From: Nematopogon swammerdamellus
Lineage: Eukaryota; Arthropoda; Insecta; Lepidoptera; Adelidae
Assembly (NCBI GenBank): GCA_946902875.1
Contig: OX336340.1
Coordinates: forward strand, 1,905,501 to 1,969,500
Direction: 5' to 3'
DNA length: 64,000 nt
Under the pieces are notes generated by a model. It saw nothing but the letters and a program-made list of their open reading frames with translations. It was not told the origin of the DNA and did no database searches. The stretch's first letter is position 1. Every line of letters starts with the position of its first letter. Position numbers and translations under genes: made by a program. This document shows, piece by piece, positions 20,066 through 30,609 of the stretch.

Positions 20066-21245
20066 AAAGGCCCGGCTACAAGCAACGACTTGCATGCTCA
20101 AACAGTTTGTGCAAAAGTTTGTGCAAAGAACATGTGCAGCGTCCACACGATAGCGGCTTACCATGCGCAAACAGTCCGCCTCCGTCCATACCACCGCGCA
20201 CATACAGATTACCGGTTGGTGCAAACCCGTCGTGATCATATCAAGTATCTAAATCTTTCTTGTGTCGCATTGCAAAGGTGTGGAACGGGCTTCCGGGGAA
20301 TTTTACCCCATGGCTTTAACCCACTCCTACAATCAACGGATCTTCAAATCCCGGGTTAATAGCCTTTCTCCAGCGGCATTTAGTCCACCTCCAAGAAGGA
20401 CTTTCACCTCCTCGGGGGTGAAATTGGTTGCACCTGAGGCTTCGACCTCGGCCACAGCCATCTTGTTCGTACGCAATTAATAAAAAAAGTGTCCGCAAAC
20501 TGTTTGCGCACTATACCTACAGTTATCTTATCTATCATACATGCTTGGTTGTGCAAGTTTAGTATGGGGAAATTAGCGTTTGTGCAAGCCATTGGCGCGG
20601 TATACCCTTGCTTGTGCAAGTAAGATTGAGCGTGTAGCCAGACCCTAGGAAGGCAGGCAGTGTATAACTGGCCTGTAGCTTTGTCCACAACTACACGATT
20701 GTTTGTGCAAGTTTAGTTTGAGGAAATTAGCGTTTGTGCAAGCCATTTGCGCGGTGTAAACTTGCTTGTGCAAATTATAATTTGTAAGTAAGATTGAGCA
20801 TATAGCCAGATCCTAAGAATGCAGGCAGTGCAAGGCGGCCACGTTTGCGCACTCATAGTGCGTAGTGCGCCGTAGATACAGTGTTTTCGTTGCTCCTAAC
20901 TCCTAATACAGAAGGTCGTCGTAGCTAGAATGCAACTGGACTGTAGCTTTGTCCACGACCAGAAGATTGTTTGTGCAAGTTTAGTTTGAGGAAATTAGCA
21001 TTTTGTGCAAGCCATTTGCGCGGTATAAACTTGCTCGTGCAAATTATAATTTGTGCAAGTAAGATTGAGTGTGTAGCCAGACCCTAAGAAGGCAGGCAGT
21101 GCAAGGCGGCCACGTTTGCGCACTCGTAGTGCGTAGCGCGTCGTAGATGCAGTGTTGTCGTTGCTCCTAACTCCTAATACAGAAGGTCGTCGTAGCTAGA
21201 ATGCAACTGGACTGTAGCTTTGTCCACGACCAGACGATTGTAAAT
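20066..21245. repeat. 272-bp tandem repeat within a TIR-like element
   Basis: TAGCTTTGTCCACRA recurs at about 20670, 20943 and 21215, giving a period of 272-273 bp and about 2.6 copies. Each unit carries several GTTTGTGCAAG motifs, GTGTAGCCAGA(C)CCTA and GTGCGTAG. The left edge GGCCCGGCTACAAGC (about 20068) resembles the inverse of GTGTAGCCAGACC, so the unit may derive from a terminal-inverted-repeat transposon. Non-coding. Confidence 0.65.
20240..20482 (+). pseudogene. Non-LTR retrotransposon ORF2 3' fragment
   Basis: Translates in pieces to CKGVERASGE, THSYNQRIFKSRVNSL and PPPRRTF, matching the C-terminus of the LINE at 24548-25412 (KVWNGN, YNPRIFKSRVNGL, PPRR). It ends with CGTACGCAATTAATAAAAAA. 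A short 5'-truncated insertion in the tandem repeat. Confidence 0.65.
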
Positions 21246-22149
21246 CACCTTCGTGGTTTTCCTTATATTCTCTCACTACACTACGTAGAAAGAATTTGAA
21301 CATACCTGCTGTATCCCGACAATCGGAGTAAGCTGAATAATTGTTTATTGTTTATTTAGCATCTATTGGCAGTACACTGCAACAACATTCCGCCAGTTCG
21401 ATTATCACAGCGAAGAAGAACTGACAAAAAACTTCACTGGAATTTTTTTCGATGCTTCTTTACAAAAATGTTTGCCACTGCCTAGAAACGCATGTGCTGA
21501 TATATGAATATGACAGATGCAGCAATTCATGACAAAGTGAAAATTATTTTAATAGGTATGAAATTGTATAAAGTTATATACTGCCACATGAAGCAGGCCA
21601 GTCTCCACAAACAGCACCCGTTCACGAGCACCACACCTGGCCAGCCATCACTTCCCTCAACCATATTATAGGGTGGGAAACGACCCGGAGCAAGTGTAAC
21701 CGGTAAGCAATTGTCAATCGGTGTTATGCTAAAGACCTCGGGTAAATGAAAGTACAGCACGATTAGCATAATTTTAGAACAAAATGACAATGTGGCAGCA
21801 AGTAAGGTACAAATGCTTACCTACTGCAACGGCAGGACTTGAATTGCCTACAAGGAACTTGATGGTTTTGATAAACACTAATTACAAACATTAACACAAA
21901 TCAAACACATATAAATTATTATGAAATCACAAAATTGTGTAGTGTGCAGCACAAAAGTTAGTAAGCAAACATCAGAAATATTTACAAACATAAACTGAGA
22001 ACAGTAAATATGAAAACATTCGCTACAAATGCAGTACAATCAATTTTTCCATACCTATTTTATAGATTCTTACAGTTTGTTCGTTTAGTTTGTTAAACGA
22101 CGTTGTTTGTTGTCTTACAGTTTGTTAAATTAATCAGATATTCCTGCAT
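21246..22149. other. SINE-E-like debris and AT-rich sequence
   Basis: 21308-21345 (CTGTATCCCGACAATCGGAG) and 21690-21850 (ATCGGTGTTATGCT, GCAGCAAGTAAGGTAC) are minus-strand SINE-E pieces separated by a segment containing GAAGAAGAACTGACAAAAAAC (also near 10050). 21850-22149 is AT-rich and unassigned. Confidence 0.45.
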
Positions 22150-22340
22150 AATGGCAAGGACAAGATGCCGTACTAAAGGGCGATAGACTAGCCACCTCTC
22201 ACGTTGGCACTGATTCATGCAGTAGAGGTAGTTAAGTCTTCGCGCTCGCTGCTCGATAGTTATCTTCTTCTAATACTTTGATGAAAGTGGTGATCGGTGT
22301 TGTGCTGTAATTCACCGGAGTTCCTCCAGCATAGCGCAAT
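22150..22340 (+). mobile_element. SINE-E, diverged
   Basis: AGGACAAGATGCCGTACTAA, AGGGCGATAGACTAGCCACC and ATCGGTGTTGTGCTGTAATT align in order with the plus-sense of the intact copy. The 3' tail is missing. Confidence 0.65.
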
Positions 22341-22533
22341 ACAATTGATCGATTGTCTATGGATACAGCGTGCGCGTTGTACGTATACTATATGAAGTAT
22401 GTCTTCCAGCACTGGCAGAATCGTTGATGGCTCGTCTACGCAGGCGAAATCTATCTCCGGAAGACAACCTTGTTTAGTCTACGGCTCGTAAAGCCAAACT
22501 TCCTTTAATGTCGTTGAGCGAATAGGCGTGGAG

Positions 22534-22896
22534 CAGTGTTGTCAGATCTGGAGGTTTTCCTCCAAAACTGGAGGTATTTCGTTTTCGGGTTTCCGGAGGA
22601 AGATAAAATCAATGGAATGAAGGATTTTAATAAAAATGTAGGTTTTCCGGAGGTTTTCATTTTAAAGCAAAAACATGTCGTGAACTACAACTTCACGAGT
22701 TGTATTTAGATGTTAATAAATAACAATAGTTACTTTTCACTCGTTCATCCTTCCTTTCCCTATTATCCTTATAGAAAGTAGGTACCTATCCTTTTTTGAG
22801 AATTAATTTAAGACGTTTTTATTTTAGAAAATATGGGAAACTGGCGGTTTTTTTTATGGTTTGAAGGGATTTGGTATAACTGATCTGGGAACACTG
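22534..22896. mobile_element. hAT MITE, 363 bp
   Basis: Termini CAGTGTTGTCAGATC and GATCTGGGAACACTG. Perfect 8-bp duplication GCGTGGAG at 22526-22533 and 22897-22904. Internal GGAGGTTTTC repeats, no coding. hAT by its ends and duplication length. Confidence 0.9.
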
Positions 22897-22904
22897 GCGT
22901 GGAG

Positions 22905-23225
22905 CAACTCCTGGCGGACTGGCGACGACTGTGAGTCAAAATGCCACGTTCGACAGGCGCCTTTGATTCAACTGCAGTGCAACTTCCGAGAATAAATTCG
23001 CTCTAAGAATACGCGCAAACGCACCACAAGAGATTATTAATAGACGATCAGATCTAGCAAATTTCATTTGTTGAAAGCCCACCGTGTTCCGTATACACTG
23101 GGCGATTCGGGCGATCGGCAGTTTGGCGGACGGTCAAAAGTCTCGGTCGATGACGAGTCAATGTTGGCTAAATTCGACAGTGCTTGCTTTCATTCTGCTG
23201 ATAAGAAGGAAGAGGTACTCTATAA
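22905..23225. other. Unassigned sequence
   Basis: No repeat or domain recognised. Moderately CpG-containing near 23080-23160. Confidence 0.35.
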
Positions 23226-23552
23226 CTACAGTGTGGGGCCGGTACTTTAAAAGAATAGCCCCACTGCATCTCTCCCCGTGTATGTCGTAAAAGGCAACTA
23301 AGGGATATGACTCCCTTCTTATATTACTAGGTGGTAGGGTTTAACCCGTCCGGGTTGTTACCACCGCACTGAATGAAAGGTCGTTTGAAACGGTTATGTA
23401 AATAGTTTTTGTTTTCCTTCCAGTTCAGTGTAGCCGGCACGACCGAAGGGAAGCACTGACGTGGCACCAAGTTCCCCCGGTATTATGGGCTGACATCACG
23501 GATGTTGTAGGTGATGTAGCCAACCAACCGTGTCAGTTTCCATAAAAAAAAC
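23226..23552 (+). mobile_element. SINE-A with second head, near full length
   Basis: GTGTGGGGCCGGTACTTTAA head, CTTATATTACTAGGTGGTAG, core GGTTGTTACCACCGCACTGA, 3' body and CAGTTTCCATAAAAAAA. Confidence 0.85.
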
Positions 23553-23599
23553 TATGTGTGCTTACCTACTTACAATAACCAACTTTATCTTCTTGTTGG

Positions 23600-23708
23600 C
23601 ATGCGTACACCTACATCTGCTGCTTCTTCGTTCGAAACTGGCGGAGAACTGTGTAGATCCCTTCGCTTGTTCGTTACTAGTTGATAGGTTCAAATTGTAG
23701 CCGACTGG
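23600..23708 (+). mobile_element. SINE-B, left piece (split by hAT)
   Basis: TTCGTTCGAAACTGGC and GTTCAAATTGTAGCCGACTG belong to the SINE-B body. The remainder (ATGGCCGCCTGG, CTAGTCCAGCATAGCC) lies at 25750-25816 after the hAT. Confidence 0.65.
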
Positions 23709-24109
23709 ATCGGCATTAGGGCATCCAAAATCGAAAAATCGGAAATCGAAAAAACCGAAAATCGGACAATTTTAGCGCTATTTTAAAACCGATTTTTTAA
23801 ATATCGAAAATCGATTTTTCCGATGTTCCGACTTTTATTAGGTTTTTCAAAAATTCCCCGTAATTTGGTTTTAAATGCATAAAAACAGTGCTATTTTATG
23901 TGAAATGGGTTATGGGTGGGTTACTTAATCATCATCATCATTTTTCATCCAATAAAGAACGAACCTAATTAAAAAAATAATAATAATCACACCGGAATAA
24001 TCAAGCTTTAAAATCAAGGATTGATCAACGCCTAACTATGAATGAACACCTACATGGTAATGTACCTACATAACCCTACTGCGTACTTCAGTCAGACGTG
24101 ATGAAGTAT

Positions 24110-24545
24110 ACCCGGACAATGATGAACTGCCTGGTGGTATAGAACGAGTATATCGCAGATTACATTCGACTGTACAAAATCAAACACAGTTGGAGAGGTC
24201 TTCATCTGCGTCCGCTTCATCTTCGCCGACACCTACTTTGGACATTGTCGATCCTCGGCTGGAGCTGGAAAGTGCCAAAGTTATGACAAAAAAACCTTCT
24301 AACACCGATAAGGAAAATCTGCGTGATGTCACAAGAATTGAAATGACATTATTTGAGTGTAACGGTGAGAGAGACCGCATGTCTAGAAAAGGTATATCAT
24401 AACCTACTCACGCACGATTCACCCGACAAGTTTGGGAGACGAAAGGGCATTTTCAGCAGCAGGTTATTTTTAAGAAGTGGCATGGGTGATCCCAGTTTAG
24501 ACGCTCTATGTTTCCTTAAATCTCACTTTCAACTAAACAAAGATT
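24110..24545 (+). pseudogene. hAT transposase C-terminal remnant
   Basis: Ser-rich linker SSSASASSSPTPTLD, then FGRRKG and, with a frameshift, AFSAAGYF followed by GDPSLDALCFLKSHF. The order Ser-Ala-Ala-Gly ... LxALxFLKSHF is the hAT C-terminal dimerisation motif. The upstream catalytic region is absent and frames are disrupted, so it is inactive. It sits between hAT ends with an 8-bp duplication, which agrees with the family. Confidence 0.75.
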
Positions 24546-24547
24546 AG

Positions 24548-25412
24548 TCAACTGTTGCTACGGTTGACCAGGTTCTCGAAAAAGTATCCTCTTTGGGGGA
24601 AGAAGAACTTGGTCAACTTCAACGTAGCCAAGACGCAAGCTTGTGCCTTCTCTACTAAGGCTGATCCGTTTCCTCCCCAAGCACTTTTCAGGGCAGCCAA
24701 GTCCCCAACGATGGTAGTCTGGGCGTCTTGGATATGGAGGCGTCCAGGGACGTTGGGTTTCGATCGTTCATAGAGTGCAAGGCGAAACTAGCGTCTCGAA
24801 AATTAGGGATCCTCTACCGATGTCGGCGATTTTTCACGCCGGTCCAACTACTTACACTCTACAAAGCACAAGTAAGACCGGTGATGGAATATTGCAGTCA
24901 TCTTTGGGAGGGTTCCCATGAGTACCTTCTTTCAGCCTTGGATTCTATTCAGCGACGAGCCATTCGCCTCATTGGTGACTCTGTGCTCACAAAGGACCTT
25001 CAACCTCTAAAGTACAGACGTATGGTTGGTTCATTGAGCGGATTGAGCCTGTTTTATCGGTACTACTATGGCCGCTGCTCTGACGAACTTGCTTCCCTTA
25101 TCCCTCCTTCTCCTGTTCACCTTCGCCAAACCCACCATACTCTCGCGGAACACCCCTTTGTAGTCGACAGAAGAGTTCTTCGAACTGCACGATTCTCTAA
25201 ATCTTTCTTGTGTCGCACTGCAAAGGTGTGGAACGGGAATATATTTCCCCACTCCTACAATCCACGGATCTTCAAATCGCGGGTTAATGGCCTTTCCCCA
25301 GCAACAGTAGTTCACCATCAAGCCGGACTGGCACCTCCTCGGCGGTGAAATTGGCTGCGCCTGAGGTTTCGACCACGGGCGGAGCCACCCAGTTCGGAAG
25401 CAATAAAAAAAA
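24548..25412 (+). pseudogene. Non-LTR retrotransposon ORF2, 3' fragment
   Basis: Open over about 200 codons (24728-25348) with an out-of-frame upstream part (WGKKNLVNFNVAKTQACAFS). Landmarks: KLGILYRCRRFFTP, LYKAQVRPVMEYCSHLW, ALDSIQRRAIRLIGD, FSKSFLCRTAKVWN, YNPRIFKSRVNGL. This is the thumb and C-terminal region of a CR1/L2/Jockey-like reverse transcriptase; the clade is not settled by eye. It is 5' truncated and ends in CAATAAAAAAAAA. No RT catalytic YADD box. It is inserted inside the hAT. Confidence 0.8.
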
Positions 25413-25744
25413 AGTCACGTTCACGTAGTTACCAAGTGGTTTACGTAATCACGTTAAAGTTAGAGTTAAGTTCCTATTCAACATTTTAATTTCAAAATTT
25501 GAACACATGTAATTTTAATATTGCACTGAAATATTAAATGTCACTTATTTTATTACTCGTATACTCTTTATCATTTATTTTCATGTGGCCCAGTGCAAAA
25601 ATACCTACAAATTAAAGTTACACTTCACATTTTGCCGTAAAATCGAAAACATCGAAAAAATCGAAAAATCGATTTTAAAAATATGAGAATCGGAAAAAAA
25701 CCGATTTTGGAAATGGCACCGATTTTGGATGCGCTAATCGGCAT

Positions 25745-25816
25745 ACTGGGCGAAATATGGCCGCCTGGAAGCTTCGGATGTGTTCTCATCTAGTCCAGCA
25801 TAGCCAGCAATCCATC
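25745..25816 (+). mobile_element. SINE-B, right piece (split by hAT)
   Basis: ATGGCCGCCTGG, GTGTTCTCATCTAGTCCAGC and AGCCAGCAATCCA continue the SINE-B interrupted at 23708. Confidence 0.65.
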
Positions 25817-25844
25817 AAATTATCAATCCGATTCAATCCAATCG

Positions 25845-26110
25845 AAACGATTTGTAGGTTTACCCAGTCTGTTCTACAAGTGTCTACTATCATGAAGCTG
25901 CTCGAAGGAACTTGCATCCCTTATTCCTAGCTATCCAACCTATTTTCGTCGCAGATAAACTGAACATCCTTTTGTTGTTAACATTGGGCTTTTGAGGATA
26001 CATCGTTTCTCAAAATGTTTCCTCTGTCGCACCGCCATGTTCTGAAATTGTCTACAGGCGAGTGTTTCCTGATACTTTCAACCTGGGAGTCTTCAAACGT
26101 CGTATTAAAT
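25845..26110 (+). pseudogene. Non-LTR retrotransposon ORF2 fragment
   Basis: Frame-broken translation includes KELASLIPSYPTYFRRR, EHPFVVNI, HRFSKCFLCRTA and FNLGVFKRRIK, the same C-terminal motifs as 24548-25412 but a different, older copy. 5' and 3' truncated. Confidence 0.65.
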
Positions 26111-26590
26111 AGCTGGCTAACGTTTCTACAGTCCGCAAATCTGCTGGTATAGTATCTTACTGACAGTGGCGGTGCTAGACCAAATGTAGACGTCGTCAGC
26201 GACATCAGCTTTGCGAGGCCTCTTTCATTTCCCAGTCAGAAATAAAACGATAAATAGAATGAGACTGATGTATGAGTGTATGAGTTTTATTGCTAATCAA
26301 ATGTTGACAAAAATTACACGAACAATCATAAATTAAAACAAATAACCCAACAAGCAATAGCCTAAAGTGTGCGACCATAGTATGATGAAAACTTTTGGGA
26401 TTGCGCGATCCCAAAGGGAGTCAGCTAGGGTAAACGATTATTTGCGAGACCCCCGAGGCAGTCGGCGGTCGTCGACGACGTCGCCGACACGCCTAGCGCT
26501 GCCACTGCTTGAGCGGGCTTTCGCGTGATGAGGCGAATTTGACTGCTTCGGGTACATTTGGTCCCTCGGCCGGCACAGTCCCAAAAAAAT
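26111..26590. other. Unassigned, GC-rich patch at 26440-26590
   Basis: 26440-26590 is CpG-rich (CGGCGGTCGTCGACGACGTC). Minus-strand frames exist but have no known domain. Possibly retroelement coding debris. Confidence 0.35.
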
Positions 26591-27012
26591 CTGTCAAGTG
26601 CGAGTTTTACTCGCGCGCGGAGGTTTCCGTATCTATCCGCTATCAATAATATCCGCCTATCTTTTGTCTTTCAACAATGAAATATATAAAAGCCTGTGGC
26701 GCCATCTATTATTCAGTAGCGAGACTAATCGATTTTTCGCACGTTTGTTGTGCGAAAAAATTAAGGAGGGAGCCCCCCTTAATTTTTAACATTTTCTTTT
26801 TTTTTTGCTTATTTGTTGTTATATCCGCCATACTAACACATATTCTGTGAAAATTTCAACGGGCTACCTATTACGGTTCAAGAGATACAGCCCTCGGACA
26901 GACAGACGGACGGACGGACGGACGGACGGACGGACGGACGGACGGACGGACAGACAGACAGACGGCGGAGGCTTAGTAATAGGCTTCCGTACGGGATACG
27001 GAAACCTAAAAA
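26591..27012 (+). repeat. G-family repeat with (GACG)n array
   Basis: Starts TCTGTCAAGTGCGAGTTTTA, contains GCGCCATCTATTATTCAG, TTGTTGTTATATCCGCCATA and TTCAACGGGCTACC, then about 60 bp of GACG/GACA repeats (26896-26964), and ends GATACGGAAACCTAAAAA. Fuller version of 2698-2998; its termini recur at 51326-51386 and 63825-63888. Confidence 0.7.
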
Positions 27013-27110
27013 GGAAAATCTCGGGTATATCACCTTCTCGAACGTGATACTGGTTAGTCGGAGAAGGTAACCCCTCTGACTCCGATATGACACCAATACG
27101 AATGCACAAA
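27013..27110 (+). mobile_element. SINE-B tail fragment
   Basis: TCACCTTCTCGAACGTGATA and CCTCTGACTCCGATATGACA resemble the SINE-B 3' region. Diverged. Confidence 0.45.
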
Positions 27111-27247
27111 ATTGTGTGGAAGTGGAATTGTAAACTTTTTATTTTTCACCTCTTCTTCGGTCGATGTTTCTTATTTCTTCTCATTCCTTCATCGTTCCAG
27201 TAAACTAAATTGAAGCATCATCAATCATCAATCAATCATCAATCAAT

Positions 27248-27540
27248 ACTAATAATAAATCTGTAAGGGATGGTCATGGAGTAAGTTACTTTGTTTTAGG
27301 AAATATTGCGTTTGTAGCCTCTATGTAAGATACTAAAGCTAAATTGACGATTTTTAGAAATCTTTTCTGTATGTATGTATGTATGTTCCTCCATAACTCT
27401 TAAAGCCATAATCCGAATTTGATGAAACTTAGTACAAACCCATTTTACTATACGGGACACAGGATAGGCTTACTAAAATTCACTTCCGGCTACGCTAAGA
27501 TGTGGCTCCCATACAAATCGAATTGTTCCAAGCGCCGAAA
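27248..27540 (+). mobile_element. Helitron-B, 5' half
   Basis: ACTAATAATAAATCTGTAAG, GGATGGTCATGGAGTAAG, TTTCTGTATGTATGTATG, CCATACAAATCGAATTG. The match stops at 27540 where a CpG-rich block begins. Confidence 0.7.
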
Positions 27541-27665
27541 TAATAGGCGGCGCGGCGCGGAGGGGGTTAGTAGCGCGTCTCGCGGAGACTGGCAGCCCGG
27601 CGGCGGCGAAGGCGCGGGACGCGGCGCGGGGTGCGGTCTGGCGGAGCGCGGTGTGTGTGTGTATG
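27541..27665. other. CpG-rich block
   Basis: GGCGGCGCGGCGCGGAGG and CGGCGGCGAAGGCGCGG, ending in a (GT)n run. Abrupt junction with the Helitron half. Origin unknown; it may be sequence captured by or fused to the element. Confidence 0.4.
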
Positions 27666-28003
27666 CATTGTCTCGGCAGAGTTTCTTATATTTTAATTCG
27701 ATTCATAATATTATGTAGGTTAACTTCGTTAGGTATCTATTTGATTAATTTTAGGTGCAAACCTATGTAAAAGTGTTATTGCGAGTCGATGTTAGCGGAT
27801 ATTTATTTAACTGAAGTTCCTATTTGATTTAAGTTAATTGATCGTATGTTTATTATATTGTACGTAGTGTAGTATGCGCGGTATATTAGCGAAGAGATTC
27901 TTATTTTTACCCGATTACGGCGAAGCGAAAAGGAGTGTTATGTTTTTGACCGGTATGTATGTATGTATGTATGTTCAACTGTTCCCTCATAATAACTTCG
28001 ACA
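27666..28003. other. Unassigned AT-rich sequence
   Basis: Includes ACCCGATTACGGCGAAGCGA and a (TATG)n run, the start of a dispersed repeat also seen near 41005. No gene. Confidence 0.4.
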
Positions 28004-28033
28004 CTACTTATCATAATTTGACAAATGAGGTAT

Positions 28034-28081
28034 CGTTGGATGCGTCTTGACCGTACGCTGGTCGTCAAGACGCATCCAACG
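28034..28081. repeat. Perfect 18-bp hairpin
   Basis: CGTTGGATGCGTCTTGAC (28034-28051) pairs perfectly with GTCAAGACGCATCCAACG (28064-28081) across a 12-bp loop. Lies within a dispersed repeat. Confidence 0.85.
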
Positions 28082-28135
28082 TCTATAGGCTATAGGATAT
28101 GGCGCCCTCTAGAGGACATAAGTAATGATACAAAA

Positions 28136-29774
28136 TTGCCCGCGGCTTCGCTCGCGTGGAATTCGTATTTCAAAGGAAGAAAGTAAGTAACTAAGGGCGA
28201 GCTGGGTTCAGGTAAACGATAAACCGTCTCGAAGAAAGTGAGTAACTTTTTGAGGCCGAAGGCGAAGTTGCGTTCAGGAAGACGATAAACCTTCTCGAAG
28301 ACAGTAAGTAACTATGGGCGAGGCCGAAGGCCGAGCTGCGTTCAAGAAGAGCATAAACCATCTTTAAGAAAGTAAGTAACAAAGGGCGAGGCCGAAGGCC
28401 GAGCTTCGTTCAGGAAGAGGATAACCTTTTCGAAGAAAGTAAGTAATTATGGGCGAGGCCGAAGGCCGAGCTGCGTTCAGGATGAGGGTAAACTTTTCGA
28501 AGAAAGTAAGTAACAGAGGGCGAGGCTGATGGCGGAGCTGCGTTCAGGAAAACGATAAACCTTCTCGAAGACAGTAAGTAACTATGGGCGAGGCCGAAGG
28601 CCGAGCTGCGTTCAGGAAGAGGATAACCTTTTCGAAGAAAGTAAGTAACAGAGGGCGAGGCCGAAGGCCGAGCTGCGTTCAGGAAGACGATAAACCTTTT
28701 CGAAGACAGTAAGTAACTATGGGCGAGGCCGAAGGCCGAGCTGCATTCAGCATGCGGGTAAACTTTTCGAAGAAAGTAAGTAACAGAGAGCGAGGCCGAA
28801 GGCCGAGCTGCGTTCAGGAAAACGATAAACCTTCTCGAAGACAGTAAGTAAGTATGGGCGAGGCCGAAGGCCGAGCTGCGTTCAGGAAGAGGATGACCTG
28901 TTCGAAGAAAGTAAGTAACAGAGGGCGAGGCCGAAGGCCGAGGTTCGTTCAGGAAGACGATAAACCTTTTCGAAGACAGTAAGTAACTATAGGCGAGGCC
29001 GAAGGCCGAGCTGCTTTCAGGAAGACGATAAACTCTCGAAGACAGTAAGTAACTATGGGCAAGGCCGAAGGCCGAGATGTGTTCAGGAAGAGGATCCTTT
29101 TCGAAGAAAGTAAGTAGCAAAGAAGTTACTTTCTTCGAGAAGATTTATGGTCTTCCTGAACGCAGCTCGGCCTTCGGACTCGCCCTCGGTTACCAACATA
29201 CTTCGAAAAGGTTATCCTCTTCCTGAACGCAGCTCGGCCTTCGGCCTCGCCCTTTTTTACTTACTTCTTAAAGATGGTTTATCCTCTTCCTGAACGCAGC
29301 TCGGCCTTCGGCCTCGCCCATAGTTACTTACTGTCTTCGAAAAGGTTTATCGTCTTCCTGAACGCAGCTCGGCCTTCGGCCTCGCCCATAGTTACTTACT
29401 GTCTTCGAGAAGGTTCAGTTTTCCTGAACGCAGCTCGGCCTTCGGCCTCGCCCTCTGTTACTTGCTTTCTTCGAAAAGTTTACCCTCATCCTGAACGAAG
29501 CTCGGCCTTCGGCCTCGCCCATAGTTACTTACTTTCTTCGAAAAGGTTATCCTCTTCCTGAACGCAGCTCGGCCTTCGGCCTCGCCCATAGTTACTTACT
29601 GTCTTCGAGAAGGTTTATCGTCTTCCTGAACGCAACTCCGCCTTCGGCCTCAAAAAGTTACTCACTTTCTTCGAGACGGTTTATCGTTTACCTGAACCCA
29701 GCTCGCCTTTAGTTACTTACTTTCTTCCTTTGAAATACAAATTTCACGCGAGCGAAGCCGCGGGCAAAAGCTAG
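28136..29774. repeat. 1.6-kb palindrome of Helitron-B 3' ends with a 67-68-bp internal repeat
   Basis: Left edge TTGCCCGCGGCTTCGCTCGC and right edge GCGAGCGAAGCCGCGGGC-AAAAG-CTAG are complementary Helitron 3' ends. Inward both arms consist of a 67-68-bp repeat (GGCCGAAGGCCGAGCTGCG, TTCAGGAAGA, TTCGAAGA, AGTAAGTAAC), about 13 copies left and 8-9 right, meeting near 29112-29130. The long frames on both strands merely reflect the repeat. The left end lacks CTAG. Confidence 0.85.
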
Positions 29775-30487
29775 TAATAATAATAAATCTGTAAGGGATC
29801 AGGGTCATGGAGTAAGTTACTCTAAAACTAAATTGCCGATTTTTAGAAATCTTTTCTGTATGTATGTATGTTCCTCCATAAATCTTAAACCGATCATCCG
29901 AATTCTGTGAAACTAGTAAAAGCACATTTAGCTATATGTGACACAGGATACGCTAAATAAAATTCAATTACGGTTGCGCTAAGATGTGGCTCTCATACAA
30001 ACCGAATTGTTCCGCGCGCCGAAATAAAGATGGTTGCGGTCCTCGCCCTTAGTTATTCGAGAAGTTTTATTGTTTACCTGAAAGTAGCTCGGCCTTCTTT
30101 CCTACTTTTTTTTTTATGGAAACTGCCACGTTTGGCTACATCACCTACATCCGTGGTGTCAGCCCATAACACCTTGGTGAACTTGGTGGCACGTCAGTGC
30201 TTCCCTGCGGTCTTGCCGGCTACACAACTGGACGGAAAACACAAACTATTTACATAGCCGTTTCGACGGACCTTTCATTCAGTGCGATTGTACCAACCCG
30301 GGCGGGTTAAACCCTGCCACCTAGTAATACAAGAAGGGAGTCATATCCCTTAGTCGCCTTTTAGGACATACACGGGGAGAGATGCAGTGGGGCTATTCTT
30401 TTAAAGTACCGACCCCACACGGTACAAACTTACTTTCTTCTTTTTAAATACGGCTTTCACGTGAGCGAAGCCGCGGGCAAAAGCTAG
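29775..30487 (+). mobile_element. Helitron-B, full length, interrupted by SINE-A
   Basis: Directly abuts the palindrome (CTAG then TAATAATAATAAATCTG). Contains GGGTCATGGAGTAAGTTAC, CCGAATTGTTCCGCGCGCC and one unit of the internal repeat, and ends GCCGCGGGCAAAAGCTAG (CTAG 30484-30487). The SINE lies at 30108-30427. Confidence 0.8.
30108..30427 (-). mobile_element. SINE-A with second head
   Basis: Minus-strand copy: head GTACCGTGTGGGGTCGGTAC at the right, AAAAGGCGACTAAGGGATAT, core GGTTGGTACAATCGCACTGA, tail poly-A at the left (TTTTTTTTTTATGGAAACTG on plus). Confidence 0.85.
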
Positions 30488-30609
30488 TTATTTATAAGCG
30501 CATCTTGCGTTGCATACGTTGCACGTATCTACAGGAACAACGTTGCGAGCGCTGCTGCCTCGTGTCGGGTCGTGTGTGTGTGTGTGTGTGTGTGTCCGTT
30601 AACATCACA
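30488..30609 (+). other. CpG-containing leader with (GT)13
   Basis: GCGTTGCATACGTTGCACG, GCGAGCGCTGCTGCCTCGTG and a GT microsatellite at about 30571-30596, directly before a small open frame. Possible 5' leader (inference). Confidence 0.3.

Larger units (their letters stand above)
23717..25736. mobile_element. hAT transposon, 2.0 kb, decayed
   Basis: Ends TAGGGCATCCAAAATCG and CGATTTTGGATGCGCTA are inverted repeats with one mismatch. Perfect 8-bp duplication ATCGGCAT at 23709-23716 and 25737-25744. Subterminal regions consist of repeated ATCGAAAAATCG-type motifs. Inside lie hAT transposase remains (24110-24545) and an inserted LINE (24548-25412). It is itself inserted in a SINE-B. Confidence 0.88.

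Noticed and set aside
28410..29561. Long frames on both strands of the palindrome (up to 236 codons)
   Set aside because: They arise from the 67-68-bp Helitron repeat and switch reading with each unit; both strands encode the same repeats because of the palindrome.
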